This document shows positions 18,012-25,356 of a stretch of DNA of 64,000 bases, piece by piece (position 1 is the first letter of the stretch; each line of letters opens with the position of its first letter). The stretch covers positions 1 through 64,000 of the forward strand of contig PNKW01000007.1 in the NCBI GenBank assembly GCA_013822695.1, written 5' to 3'. Under the pieces are notes generated by a model. The model was not told the origin of the DNA, made no database searches, and saw nothing but the letters and a program-made list of their open reading frames with translations. The stretch is from Erythrobacter sp. (GTDB lineage: Bacteria; Pseudomonadota; Alphaproteobacteria; Sphingomonadales; Sphingomonadaceae). Made by a program: the position numbers and the translations under genes.

Positions 18012-18593
18012 CTATCCCCAGCCCGTCGTCTCGACCGTCAGCCCCTCAATCGTCGCCGAACACAGCACCTCGCCAAACGGCATGTCGAGCTGCCGGTCAT
18101 ACCCGCCGCCCTCGGCTTCGGTGCGCGGATTGGCATGCATCAGCACGCGGTTTTCGTTGAGGTCGATCACCCAATATTCCGGCACTCCGGCGCGGGCATA
18201 GAGCTGCTCCTTGAAGCCCAGATCCTTGGCCAGCGTGGTGTCTGAGACTTCAATCGCCAACTTAAGTGCGCCGAGCGGGAGGATGCCCTCGCCACCGGGC
18301 GCGTCGGTCACCGCGATATCAGGTTCGGGGACATCATAGTCTGACAGGCGGGCTGATACGTCGATCAGCGCGGTCAGCGAAGAACCGCAGTCGCGCAGAG
18401 CTGTCCGGATAGCGAAGTAGACGTCACCAACGGTGCGCGCATGCGGACGGTGCTTGGGGCTCATGTAATACACCTCACCGTCGAACAATTCGGTATCGCG
18501 GTCGCCAAACGCGCCCTCGCGGTCAAGCAGGAGATACTCCTCCACAGTGAGGCGATGGCGCGCAGCCGGATCGAGCAGATCGTGGGTGGTCAT
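18012..18593 (-). CDS. Uma2 family (DUF820) putative nuclease
   Basis: A 193-aa Uma2-family protein with a PD-(D/E)xK-like nuclease fold. Visible motifs are the N-terminal LTVEEYLLLD, then DTELFDGEVYYMSP, the acidic PEPDIAVTD, and LAIEVSDTTLAKDLGFKEQ ending with the Lys of the active site. GVPEYWVIDLNEN then follows. The family is greatly expanded in cyanobacteria and scattered elsewhere, and its physiological role is unknown. It is convergent with ettA. A 7-bp hairpin (18003-18009/18018-18024) overlaps its stop codon. No toxin-antitoxin partner is visible. Confidence 0.85.
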   Translation of the reverse strand: MTTHDLLDPAARHRLTVEEYLLLDREGAFGDRDTELFDGEVYYMSPKHRPHARTVGDVYFAIRTALRDCGSSLTALIDVSARLSDYDVPEPDIAVTDAPGGEGILPLGALKLAIEVSDTTLAKDLGFKEQLYARAGVPEYWVIDLNENRVLMHANPRTEAEGGGYDRQLDMPFGEVLCSATIEGLTVETTGWG

Positions 18594-18724
18594 GGCGGCA
18601 GACTACCATAGCGTTCGCGCGGCACAAAGCCCGCTTGCCCCGCGCATAGTTTACGCAATCTTAAGGAGGCCTACGTCACTCTACCTAAGTCCAGAACGGG
18701 ACGCGAAAAGGGCAACGGGGCGTG

Positions 18725-19408
18725 ATGACGGGAATCGAAGTGCCACTTGAGCTGGCCGCGTTGCTCTGCGCGGCATTTGCGGCGGCGGGGGCCTGGGCTG
18801 GACGCTGGCGCGACGGCCGCCAGCCCGATCCGGCTCGCGGCGCTCCCGGCGGCCAGCGCGGCCCGCTCCGCAAGCCCGAAATCTTTTCCAAGGCAATCGA
18901 TCTCGCCGCGCGCCGCAATGCGATGCGTGCAGCCTCGCAGGCGGTGCTGCACGGGCGGATCGATCAGCATCAGTCGCTCGGCACGCTCTGGCACAGCGAC
19001 ACCCGCGACGAAGTGCGCGAACATGTCGCCGCAGTCATGCGTGCGAGCCTGCGCCGGGGCGACGGCATGGCGCATGCCGAGACCGACGCCTTCACCATCA
19101 CCCTTTCGGGCGCCGACGAGCGCGCCGCTGTGCGCATCGCCGAACGCCTGCGCCGAGAGCTGGGCCAGCTGCGCATGCCGCATGTCGGCAACCTGGCACC
19201 GCTGACCGCGAGCTTCGGCGTGGCCGCCGAACGCTTCGGCGACGGCCACGAAAGTCTCGCCAGACGCGCGCGCCGGGCGCTGGATGCGGCAGTCGCCAAG
19301 GGGCAGGATCATGTCGTCCCGGCGAGCGAGATCGAGGAGATCATGCTGCTGCCCGCCCCGACTCCTTCGCCCCTTGGCGGCGCCGAACCCTCTGCCTCGG
19401 CTGCCTAG
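18725..19408 (+). CDS. Degenerate GGDEF-domain protein with retained I-site
   Basis: A 227-aa protein with one N-terminal membrane helix (PLELAALLCAAFAAAGAWAG) and a C-terminal GGDEF-fold domain (residues ~75-200). The signature loop reads ETDAF instead of GGDEF, so diguanylate cyclase activity is not expected. The inhibitory I-site RxxD is present as RRGD exactly five residues upstream. ASFGVA and LARRARRALDAAVAKGQDHV match the family's C-terminal strands. It could be a c-di-GMP receptor, or merely a relic. ATG 18725 is chosen over the GTG just before it. The stop shares a CTAG with the convergent gene. Confidence 0.75.
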   Translation: MTGIEVPLELAALLCAAFAAAGAWAGRWRDGRQPDPARGAPGGQRGPLRKPEIFSKAIDLAARRNAMRAASQAVLHGRIDQHQSLGTLWHSDTRDEVREHVAAVMRASLRRGDGMAHAETDAFTITLSGADERAAVRIAERLRRELGQLRMPHVGNLAPLTASFGVAAERFGDGHESLARRARRALDAAVAKGQDHVVPASEIEEIMLLPAPTPSPLGGAEPSASAA

Positions 19409-20001
19409 GGCGAAACCCACCGTCCTTCCCACTCCGCAGCATCCTCTCCTGCGCCCGCACGGTTGAACTGCGCGCGGACATGCCCGGTGTGCGTGAGATA
19501 GAGCCAGTCGAGCGCAGTCAGCGTGATCCGTAGCAGCGCGAAGTTCTCCCGCGCGGGGATAAGCTGCGCATCGTCAGGCTCCACCCCTTCGAATTCGGGC
19601 GGCAGGCCCGAGGTCGGCGCGTCCGAACCCGCCCCCGGCCCGTCGCCCAGATAGCAGCGCCGGGCGAAATTGGTGCTGGCGTTCCATGCCGCATCGACCT
19701 CCGGCCCGGTGCGCAGGATCGCGCCTGTTCCGCGCGCCCGGATCTGGATCTTGGCACCCTTGTCGTAGAACAGCACCGCGATGCGCGGATCGGCGGCGAT
19801 GGCTGCGGCCTTGGGCGCGCGGGTGTCGGTGTGGAGCCGCAGCCGCCAGGCGGACGCATCGAAAGCGCGCAGCACCATCACGCGCGCATCGACATCGGCG
19901 GTGACGATCACCGGCGTGTGCAGCGGCGACTTGCGCTCGCGGGGCGCACGAATGAGCCGGTCGCGGCAATCGGTGAGGGCGGCATCAAGGGTGTCGAACA
20001 T
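19405..20001 (-). CDS. Pyridoxamine 5'-phosphate oxidase family FMN-binding protein
   Basis: A 198-aa split-barrel flavoprotein. The motif LHTDTRAPKAAAIAADPRIAVLFYD is the FMN phosphate-binding region of this family. The middle carries ARGTGAILRTGPEVDAAW, and the C-terminus has LDWLYLTHTGHVRAQF with the R-x-R-like end. The relatives most like it are heme-utilisation or HugZ-independent PNPOx-like proteins rather than PdxH itself. The substrate is unknown. It is divergent from the RcnB gene, with an operator-like palindrome between. Its stop codon overlaps the GGDEF gene by 4 bp. Confidence 0.82.
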   Translation of the reverse strand: MFDTLDAALTDCRDRLIRAPRERKSPLHTPVIVTADVDARVMVLRAFDASAWRLRLHTDTRAPKAAAIAADPRIAVLFYDKGAKIQIRARGTGAILRTGPEVDAAWNASTNFARRCYLGDGPGAGSDAPTSGLPPEFEGVEPDDAQLIPARENFALLRITLTALDWLYLTHTGHVRAQFNRAGAGEDAAEWEGRWVSP

Positions 20002-20051
20002 CGCGAAGCGCCTTTGGCCGCAACCGCGCGCGCGTCAAGACTTGCGGAAAA

Positions 20052-20083
20052 ATGTTCAGCCAAGTCACATTTTTTCTGAACAT
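20052..20083. promoter_or_regulatory. Operator-like inverted repeat between PNPOx and RcnB genes
   Basis: ATGTTCAG (20052-20059) and CTGAACAT (20076-20083) form an 8-bp perfect inverted repeat with a 16-bp AT-rich spacer containing a T-run. It lies 51 bp upstream of the PNPOx start and ~97 bp before the rcnB-like start. It could be a repressor site or a short transcriptional hairpin. The binding protein is unknown. Confidence 0.4.
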
Positions 20084-20179
20084 CGGCGAGCCGGTTCATC
20101 GCTGCGACAGTCTGCGGGGTCTATTACGGCACCATTACAACAGGCCTGTGGTGGGCTGGCGATACTGGAGGCACTTGCC

Positions 20180-21406
20180 ATGAAGTCACTTTTTGCCCCC
20201 TTTGCCAGAACCGGCGGATCGCTCGCCGCGCTCGCTGCGGCGCTGGCCATCGCGCTCCCGGCGGTGCCCGCCGCGGCGGAGCAAGACCGTCCGCGCCCGT
20301 CGCGGGCCGAGCGCGTCCAGCCGCGCGGCGATATCTCCGGGGGCCGCCAGCGCGTCGACCTGCCGCGCGCGCCTCGCGCCGAGGCCCCGCGTCCCCAGCG
20401 TGCCGACACCCCCCGGCCCGAGCGCGCCGCACCGCGCTTCGCCGCGCCCGCTGCTCAACGTCCGCAGCGTGCCGCGCCGCCGCCGGCAGTCCAGACTGCC
20501 CCGGCCCGCCCGGCATCGCGCGGCTTCGGCAGCGAGGTGTTCGATCGCACCCGCGCGGCCCAGCAGCAGGCCCAGCGCGAACAGCGCGCCGGCCGGATCG
20601 ATCAGCGCAGCGAACGCCGCGCGGACCGGGTCGATCAGCGCTTCGAGCAGCGCGCGGACCGCGTCGAACGGCGCGGCGATTTTGAGGCACGCCAGCTCGA
20701 CCGGCGCGGGCGCTTTGGGGCTGCCGACCAGGTCGACCGCCGCACCGACGCGCGCGCAGACCGCATCGAGGATCGCGGCGACCGCCGTGCCGGCCGCATC
20801 GAGGATCGCGGCGACCGCCGGGCCGACCGGATCGATGATCGGCGCGGTGACGGCCGCGTCGGCGACATCCGCGCCCGCGGCGGCTTCGACAGGCGGGGCG
20901 ACGGCGGCTTCGACGGCCAGGTCCGCGACATCGCCCGCGAGGCACGCCGCGCAGACCGGCGCGACGACTGGCGCGGTGACCGCGGCGGCTATCGGGGCGA
21001 CCGCTATGGGTATCGCGGCGACCGTCGGGGCTGGCGTCAGGACGATTGGCGCTGGGGCTGGAACGGCCGCGCAGGCTGGGATCGCCGCGATTTCCGCCGC
21101 TGGGACAACCGCTGGCGTTTCGACCGTCGCTACGACTATAACGATTACCGCCGCGGCAACCGCTTCGTGTTCCGCCCCGGCCCGTACTACGCGCCGTTCC
21201 GCAGCCACCGCTACAGCCGGCTGGGCGTCGGCTTCTTCCTCGACAGCCTGTTCTTCCATCCACGCTACTTCATCAACGATCCCTACGCCTACCGCCTCCC
21301 GCCGGTCTATGGGCCTTATCAGTGGGTTCGGTATTATGACGACGTGGTACTGGTCGATATCTACACCGGTGAGGTCGTAGACGTGATCCACGACTTCTTC
21401 TGGTAG
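20180..21406 (+). CDS. RcnB family periplasmic protein with Arg/Asp-rich repeats
   Basis: A 408-aa exported protein with a signal peptide (SLAALAAALAIALPAVPAAA) cleaved near residue 33. The C-terminal ~90 residues match RcnB proteins: they end YQWVRYYDDVVLVDIYTGEV and a terminal FFW. RcnB in E. coli is a periplasmic factor in Ni/Co homeostasis. The long middle is low-complexity: Pro/Ala-rich, then Arg/Asp-rich with an 11-residue repeat RIEDRGDRRAG encoded by a 33-bp duplication (20762-20794 and 20795-20827), then Arg/Trp/Tyr-rich. It is much longer than E. coli RcnB (~110 aa). Metal binding is not shown. A terminator follows. Confidence 0.75.
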   Translation: MKSLFAPFARTGGSLAALAAALAIALPAVPAAAEQDRPRPSRAERVQPRGDISGGRQRVDLPRAPRAEAPRPQRADTPRPERAAPRFAAPAAQRPQRAAPPPAVQTAPARPASRGFGSEVFDRTRAAQQQAQREQRAGRIDQRSERRADRVDQRFEQRADRVERRGDFEARQLDRRGRFGAADQVDRRTDARADRIEDRGDRRAGRIEDRGDRRADRIDDRRGDGRVGDIRARGGFDRRGDGGFDGQVRDIAREARRADRRDDWRGDRGGYRGDRYGYRGDRRGWRQDDWRWGWNGRAGWDRRDFRRWDNRWRFDRRYDYNDYRRGNRFVFRPGPYYAPFRSHRYSRLGVGFFLDSLFFHPRYFINDPYAYRLPPVYGPYQWVRYYDDVVLVDIYTGEVVDVIHDFFW

Positions 21407-21426
21407 GTCTTCACCGGCCTAAAGGG

Positions 21427-21461
21427 GCCCCGTCGGAGCGATCCGGCGGGGCTTTCTTTTT
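21427..21461 (+). terminator. Rho-independent terminator of the RcnB gene
   Basis: A 10-bp stem GCCCCGTCGG/CCGGCGGGGC (one G-T pair) with loop AGCGAT is followed by TTTCTTTTT, 20 bp after the stop codon. This is a textbook intrinsic terminator, the clearest one on the plus strand of the window. Confidence 0.85.
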
Positions 21462-21513
21462 GCACGGTGCGGGCAGCTTGCACCGGCGCATGGGCTTGCT
21501 AGGCTCCGCGCCG

Positions 21514-22182
21514 ATGACCGCCTCCGGCCCCGCCCCCGACCAGAATGCCCTCGCCCGGCTCGGCATCGCGGTGCGCGCGCGGCTGGGGGCGATGCCCGGG
21601 ATCTACCGCGTGCCCGACGAGCGGATCGAGCTCTATGCCATCGGCGGATTCCTGTCGGGCGGGGAGTGCGGACGGCTTTGCGCCATGATCGACGCGGTCG
21701 CCAAGCCCTCGGCGCTGCACGAGCTCGACTATGCGAGCGGCTTTCGCACCTCCTTCTCGAGCGATCTCGACCCCTATGATGCCCTGGTTGCGGGCATTTC
21801 GGCGCGGATCGATGCGGTGCTGGGCGTGCCCAAGAGCTTCGGCGAGCCGATCCAGGGCCAGCGTTATCTGCCGGGGCAAGAGTTCAAGCCGCACAACGAC
21901 TGGTTCTACACCTCCGAAAGCTACTGGCCCAGCGAACAGCTGCGCGGCGGGCAGCGCAGCTGGACGACGATGGCCTATCTCAACCCGGTCGAAACCGGCG
22001 GGGCGACCGCCTTCACCCTGCTCGGGATCGAGATCGCACCGACCCCCGGCGTGCTGCTCTTGTGGAACAATGCCCTGCCCGATGGCCGCCCGAACGAGGC
22101 GACGCTCCACGCCGGAACCCCGGTGGAGGCGGGGGCGAAATACATCATCACCAAGTGGTATCGCACCCGCAGATGGCGCTGA
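21514..22182 (+). CDS. 2OG-Fe(II) oxygenase, prolyl 4-hydroxylase type
   Basis: A 222-aa dioxygenase of the P4Hc family. The jelly-roll core carries the iron ligands His and Asp in FKPHNDWFY, a distal His in TLHAGTPVEAG and the 2-oxoglutarate-binding Lys in KYIITKWYR. The segments GQRYLPGQEF and TAFTLLGIEIAPTPGVLLLW are typical. It oxidises a protein or small-molecule substrate with O2 and 2-oxoglutarate; bacterial homologues include hydroxylases of EF-Tu and uncharacterised enzymes. ATG 21514 is chosen. In-frame starts at 21490 (ATG) and 21460 (TTG) overlap the upstream terminator. It is convergent with lysS, 3 bp apart. Confidence 0.85.
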   Translation: MTASGPAPDQNALARLGIAVRARLGAMPGIYRVPDERIELYAIGGFLSGGECGRLCAMIDAVAKPSALHELDYASGFRTSFSSDLDPYDALVAGISARIDAVLGVPKSFGEPIQGQRYLPGQEFKPHNDWFYTSESYWPSEQLRGGQRSWTTMAYLNPVETGGATAFTLLGIEIAPTPGVLLLWNNALPDGRPNEATLHAGTPVEAGAKYIITKWYRTRRWR

Positions 22183-22185
22183 CCC

Positions 22186-23799
22186 TCATGCCTTGGCCAG
22201 CGCCTCGGCGATCAGCGCGCGGGTAGGCGCGATGCCGTAGAGCGCGATGAAGCTCCCCATGCGCGGGCCCTGTTCGCTGCCGAGCAGGGTTTCGTAGAGC
22301 GCCTTGAACCAGTCGCGCAGGCTCTCGAACCCGAACTCCTCGATCTTGCCGATCTCGTAGACGATGGTCTGCAAGTCCTCCGCGCTCATCGCCGGGTCGG
22401 CCATTTCGAGCGCCGCGTCGAGCGCCTTCAATGCGCCGACTTCTCCGCCCACAGGCGCGCGCTTCTCGAGCGTCGGGGCGACAAAATCGCGGTTGTAAGC
22501 GAGCGCCCGGCCCACCAGCGCATCGAGCGCGGGGTGCCTGGCCGGGTCGGCATCCGCGACATAATTGCCGAGATAGGACCACACCGCCTCGCGCGTCGCG
22601 CCCGCGCCGAGCACGCCCACGAGGTTGAGCAGCAGGCTGAAAGGCACGGGAAGCGCCTCGCCCTCGCCGGGCGCTTCCGCGCCATCATGGCGTCCATTAG
22701 CGCGCAGCAAGTGCCACACAGGATTGCCGAGCCGCTTGTCGGCGTCCTGCGAGGGGATCGCGGCGCGGAACTGCCAGTAATCGTCGACCGCCTTGGGGAT
22801 CACCCCGGCGTGGAGCTGCTTGGCGCTCTTGGGATTGGCGAAGATGTAGAAGCCCAGGCTCTCGGGGCTGCCATATTGCAGCCACTCCTCGATCGAGAGG
22901 CCATTGCCCTTGGACTTGGAGATCTTCTCGCCCTTGGCGTCGAGGAACAGCTCGTAGATCAGGCCTTCGGGCTTATTGCCGCCGAGCACGCGGGCGATCT
23001 TGCCCGACTGGATGCCGGAATCGGTGAGGTCCTTGCCATACATCTCGTAATCGACGCCCAGCGCCACCCAGCGCATCGCCCAGTCGACCTTCCACTGGCA
23101 CTTGGCCATGCCGCCGAGCGCCGATTGCTCGACCACCGAGCCGTCCTCGTCGGTGAAGCGGATGATCCCGGCGGCGGCATCGACCACCTCGATCGGCACC
23201 TGCAACACCGCGCCCGTGGTCGGGCTGATCGGCATGACGGGGGAGTAGGTCTTGCGGCGCTCCTCTCCCAAGGTCGGCAGCATGATGTCGAGGATCGCGC
23301 CGAAATTCGTCAGCACCCCGCGCAGGGCATCGTCGAACTTGCCGCCATTGTAGCAATCGGACGAGCTGACGAATTCGTAGTCGAAGCCGAAGCGATCGAG
23401 AAAATCGCGCAGCATCGCGTTGTTGTGCGCAGCGAAGCTTTCGAACTTCTCGAACGGGTCGGGGATGCGCGACAGTGGCTTGCCGAGGTTGGCATCGAGC
23501 AACGCCTTGTTGGGCACGTTGTCGGGCACCTTGCGCAACCCGTCCATGTCGTCGCTGAACGCTACCAATCGGGTGGGCTGACCGGTCAGCGTTTCATAGG
23601 CGCGGCGCACCAGCGTGGTGCGCAGCACTTCCTGAAAGGTGCCGATATGCGGCAGGCCCGAGGGGCCGTAGCCGGTCTCGAACAGCACGCCGCCGGGCTT
23701 GCCCTGCGGCAGCCGCTTGGCGAGGCGCTGCGCCTCCTGGAAGGGCCAGGCCTTGGAATTGGTCGCGGCGGCGATGAGGGCGTCTTGGGTTATCGTCAT
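22186..23799 (-). CDS. lysS: Lysine--tRNA ligase, class I
   Basis: A 537-aa class I lysyl-tRNA synthetase, the form shared by archaea, spirochaetes and most alphaproteobacteria; it is not related to the class II LysS/LysU of E. coli. The HIGH-type motif is PSGLPHIGT at residues 46-54 and the KMSKS motif is KISKSKG near 300. FETGYGPSG and SSSDCYNGGKFDD are family segments. The start MTITQDALIAAATNSKAWPF matches relatives, and upstream in-frame codons lie in the promoter region. It charges tRNA-Lys in the cytoplasm. Nested palindromes sit in the upstream gap. Confidence 0.95.
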   Translation of the reverse strand: MTITQDALIAAATNSKAWPFQEAQRLAKRLPQGKPGGVLFETGYGPSGLPHIGTFQEVLRTTLVRRAYETLTGQPTRLVAFSDDMDGLRKVPDNVPNKALLDANLGKPLSRIPDPFEKFESFAAHNNAMLRDFLDRFGFDYEFVSSSDCYNGGKFDDALRGVLTNFGAILDIMLPTLGEERRKTYSPVMPISPTTGAVLQVPIEVVDAAAGIIRFTDEDGSVVEQSALGGMAKCQWKVDWAMRWVALGVDYEMYGKDLTDSGIQSGKIARVLGGNKPEGLIYELFLDAKGEKISKSKGNGLSIEEWLQYGSPESLGFYIFANPKSAKQLHAGVIPKAVDDYWQFRAAIPSQDADKRLGNPVWHLLRANGRHDGAEAPGEGEALPVPFSLLLNLVGVLGAGATREAVWSYLGNYVADADPARHPALDALVGRALAYNRDFVAPTLEKRAPVGGEVGALKALDAALEMADPAMSAEDLQTIVYEIGKIEEFGFESLRDWFKALYETLLGSEQGPRMGSFIALYGIAPTRALIAEALAKA

Positions 23800-23849
23800 G
23801 GTGAGGCGGCTTTTACGGGGCGCAAGGCGGCTTGCAAGCCTAGATTGGC

Positions 23850-23893
23850 TGTTGGGAAGATGACAAAGGTGACAGCGTGTCACTTTCCCAACA
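23850..23893. promoter_or_regulatory. Nested palindromes upstream of lysS
   Basis: An outer 9-bp inverted repeat, TGTTGGGAA (23850-23858) and TTCCCAACA (23885-23893), encloses the perfect palindrome GTGACAGCGTGTCAC (23869-23883). They lie 50-95 bp upstream of the lysS ATG. Either a dimeric regulator binds here or the leader RNA folds. The rest of the 303-bp gap 23800-24102 between lysS and the divergent GGDEF gene is AT-richer and probably holds both promoters. Confidence 0.4.
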
Positions 23894-24102
23894 TGGCTTT
23901 TTCATATTGTAAAACAAAGTTTTGAAGGCGCCTTTTGCAGGCGAACGGACTGGGTGGCGCGGCGCAATACGCACATTCCGCCGATCGGATATGCTCTTCA
24001 TACGGCGCCGGGCCCATTGTAGGAAAGCCCGGCCTGCCGCCATTTCCATTTCCGCCGACCACCTTAGCCGCTTGGCAACCAAATCGGGCTAGCGGTGCGC
24101 GC

Positions 24103-25278
24103 ATGGCTTATGATCATCCGTTCTACCTTCTGATCCCGGCGGTGTTTGGTCTGTTCGCGGTGGCGCTGGGGCTGATCGCGGTGTTCGAGCGGCGCCTGCT
24201 GTCGGCGCGCTGGGCGGCGGTGGGATTCATGCTCGGCAGCATCTCGCTGGTGATCGACGGGGTGCGGACGCTGGGACAGCTCGACTGGCCCTTGTGGTTC
24301 GCGGCAATGTCCCACTTTGCGGCCATGCTGGCGCTGATCGCGGGGTTTCTGGCGCGCGGCAAGCAGCGCGTGCCCGCTGCAACCGTGGCGATTACCCTCG
24401 CAGGCGCGATCCTGCTGATGCCCTATGTGCCCTGGCAGCAGCCGCTGGGGGTGCGTTCGGCAGCGATGCAGGCGGTGGGCGCGGGGATGATCTTTTCGGC
24501 CTTGAGCGCGATTGGCCCGCAGCACCGCGTGACCCAGATCGACAAGGTGGTCTTCTTCGTCACCTTTTGCGCAGGCCTCACCTATCTCATCCGCATGGTC
24601 CTGGCCACGATCAACCTCGTGCTCCATCCCGGATCGGCGCTGGCCGAGGTGTTCGGGCCGATGCTGATGATGTTCCACATCACCGGCGCGATTACCGGGA
24701 TGATCGTCGGACTGGTGCTGATGCTATCGATCGGGCACGACATGCTGCGGCTCAAGATCGACGAGAGCGAAACCGATCCGCTGACGGGGTTGGGCAACCG
24801 GCGCAAGCTCGACCGCCTGATCGCCGACGATGACGATAACGGCCAGATCGGGGCAGTGATCATGATCGATCTCGACCGCTTCAAGTCGATCAACGACCGC
24901 TATGGCCACGATGCGGGTGACGAGGTGTTGCGCAAGGTGGGCGCGCGGCTGGCAGGCGTGCTCGGCCCGTTCGGTGCGGTGTGCCGGATCGGGGGCGAGG
25001 AATTCGTCGCGCTGCTTGGCCAACCTTCGGCCGAGGCGACCGGGTCGCTCGCGATTGCGGCGCGCGCGGCGATCGCAGACCTCTCGTTCGACGGTCCGGC
25101 AAGCGGTGTCCGCACCACCGCCAGCGTCGGCTTTTGCCTTGTCGCCCCGGACATTGGCCTGCGCGAGGCATTGAAGCGCGCCGATCAGGCGGTCTATGCC
25201 GCCAAGGCCGACGGGCGCGACCGGGTGGTGGGTTCGATCGCCACCAAGGGCTTGCAGGTGCTCAAGGCAGTCGCCTGA
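24103..25278 (+). CDS. Membrane diguanylate cyclase (GGDEF)
   Basis: A 391-aa protein with about seven membrane helices (residues ~8-215) and no visible soluble sensor, followed by a GGDEF domain. ETDPLTGLGNRRKLD opens the domain, and IDLDRFKSINDRYGHDAGDEVL and the active loop RIGGEEF are intact. It should therefore make c-di-GMP from GTP. The inhibitory RxxD I-site is absent at the usual place (GPFG there), so product inhibition is unlikely. The start MAYDHPFYLLIPAVFGLFAV puts the first helix at the N-terminus; upstream in-frame codons are promoter sequence. It is divergent from lysS. Confidence 0.9.
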   Translation: MAYDHPFYLLIPAVFGLFAVALGLIAVFERRLLSARWAAVGFMLGSISLVIDGVRTLGQLDWPLWFAAMSHFAAMLALIAGFLARGKQRVPAATVAITLAGAILLMPYVPWQQPLGVRSAAMQAVGAGMIFSALSAIGPQHRVTQIDKVVFFVTFCAGLTYLIRMVLATINLVLHPGSALAEVFGPMLMMFHITGAITGMIVGLVLMLSIGHDMLRLKIDESETDPLTGLGNRRKLDRLIADDDDNGQIGAVIMIDLDRFKSINDRYGHDAGDEVLRKVGARLAGVLGPFGAVCRIGGEEFVALLGQPSAEATGSLAIAARAAIADLSFDGPASGVRTTASVGFCLVAPDIGLREALKRADQAVYAAKADGRDRVVGSIATKGLQVLKAVA

Positions 25279-25356
25279 TCAGTGGGTGACGCGGCGCGGG
25301 GACAGCGGCCCTCGCCGCCGTTTACAAGCCGCAGCCCCTCGCCCATTGATGGCGGA

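Noticed and set aside
20762..20827. CRISPR-like repeat
   Set aside because: Two adjacent 33-bp copies without spacers, in frame within the RcnB coding sequence; a coding duplication.
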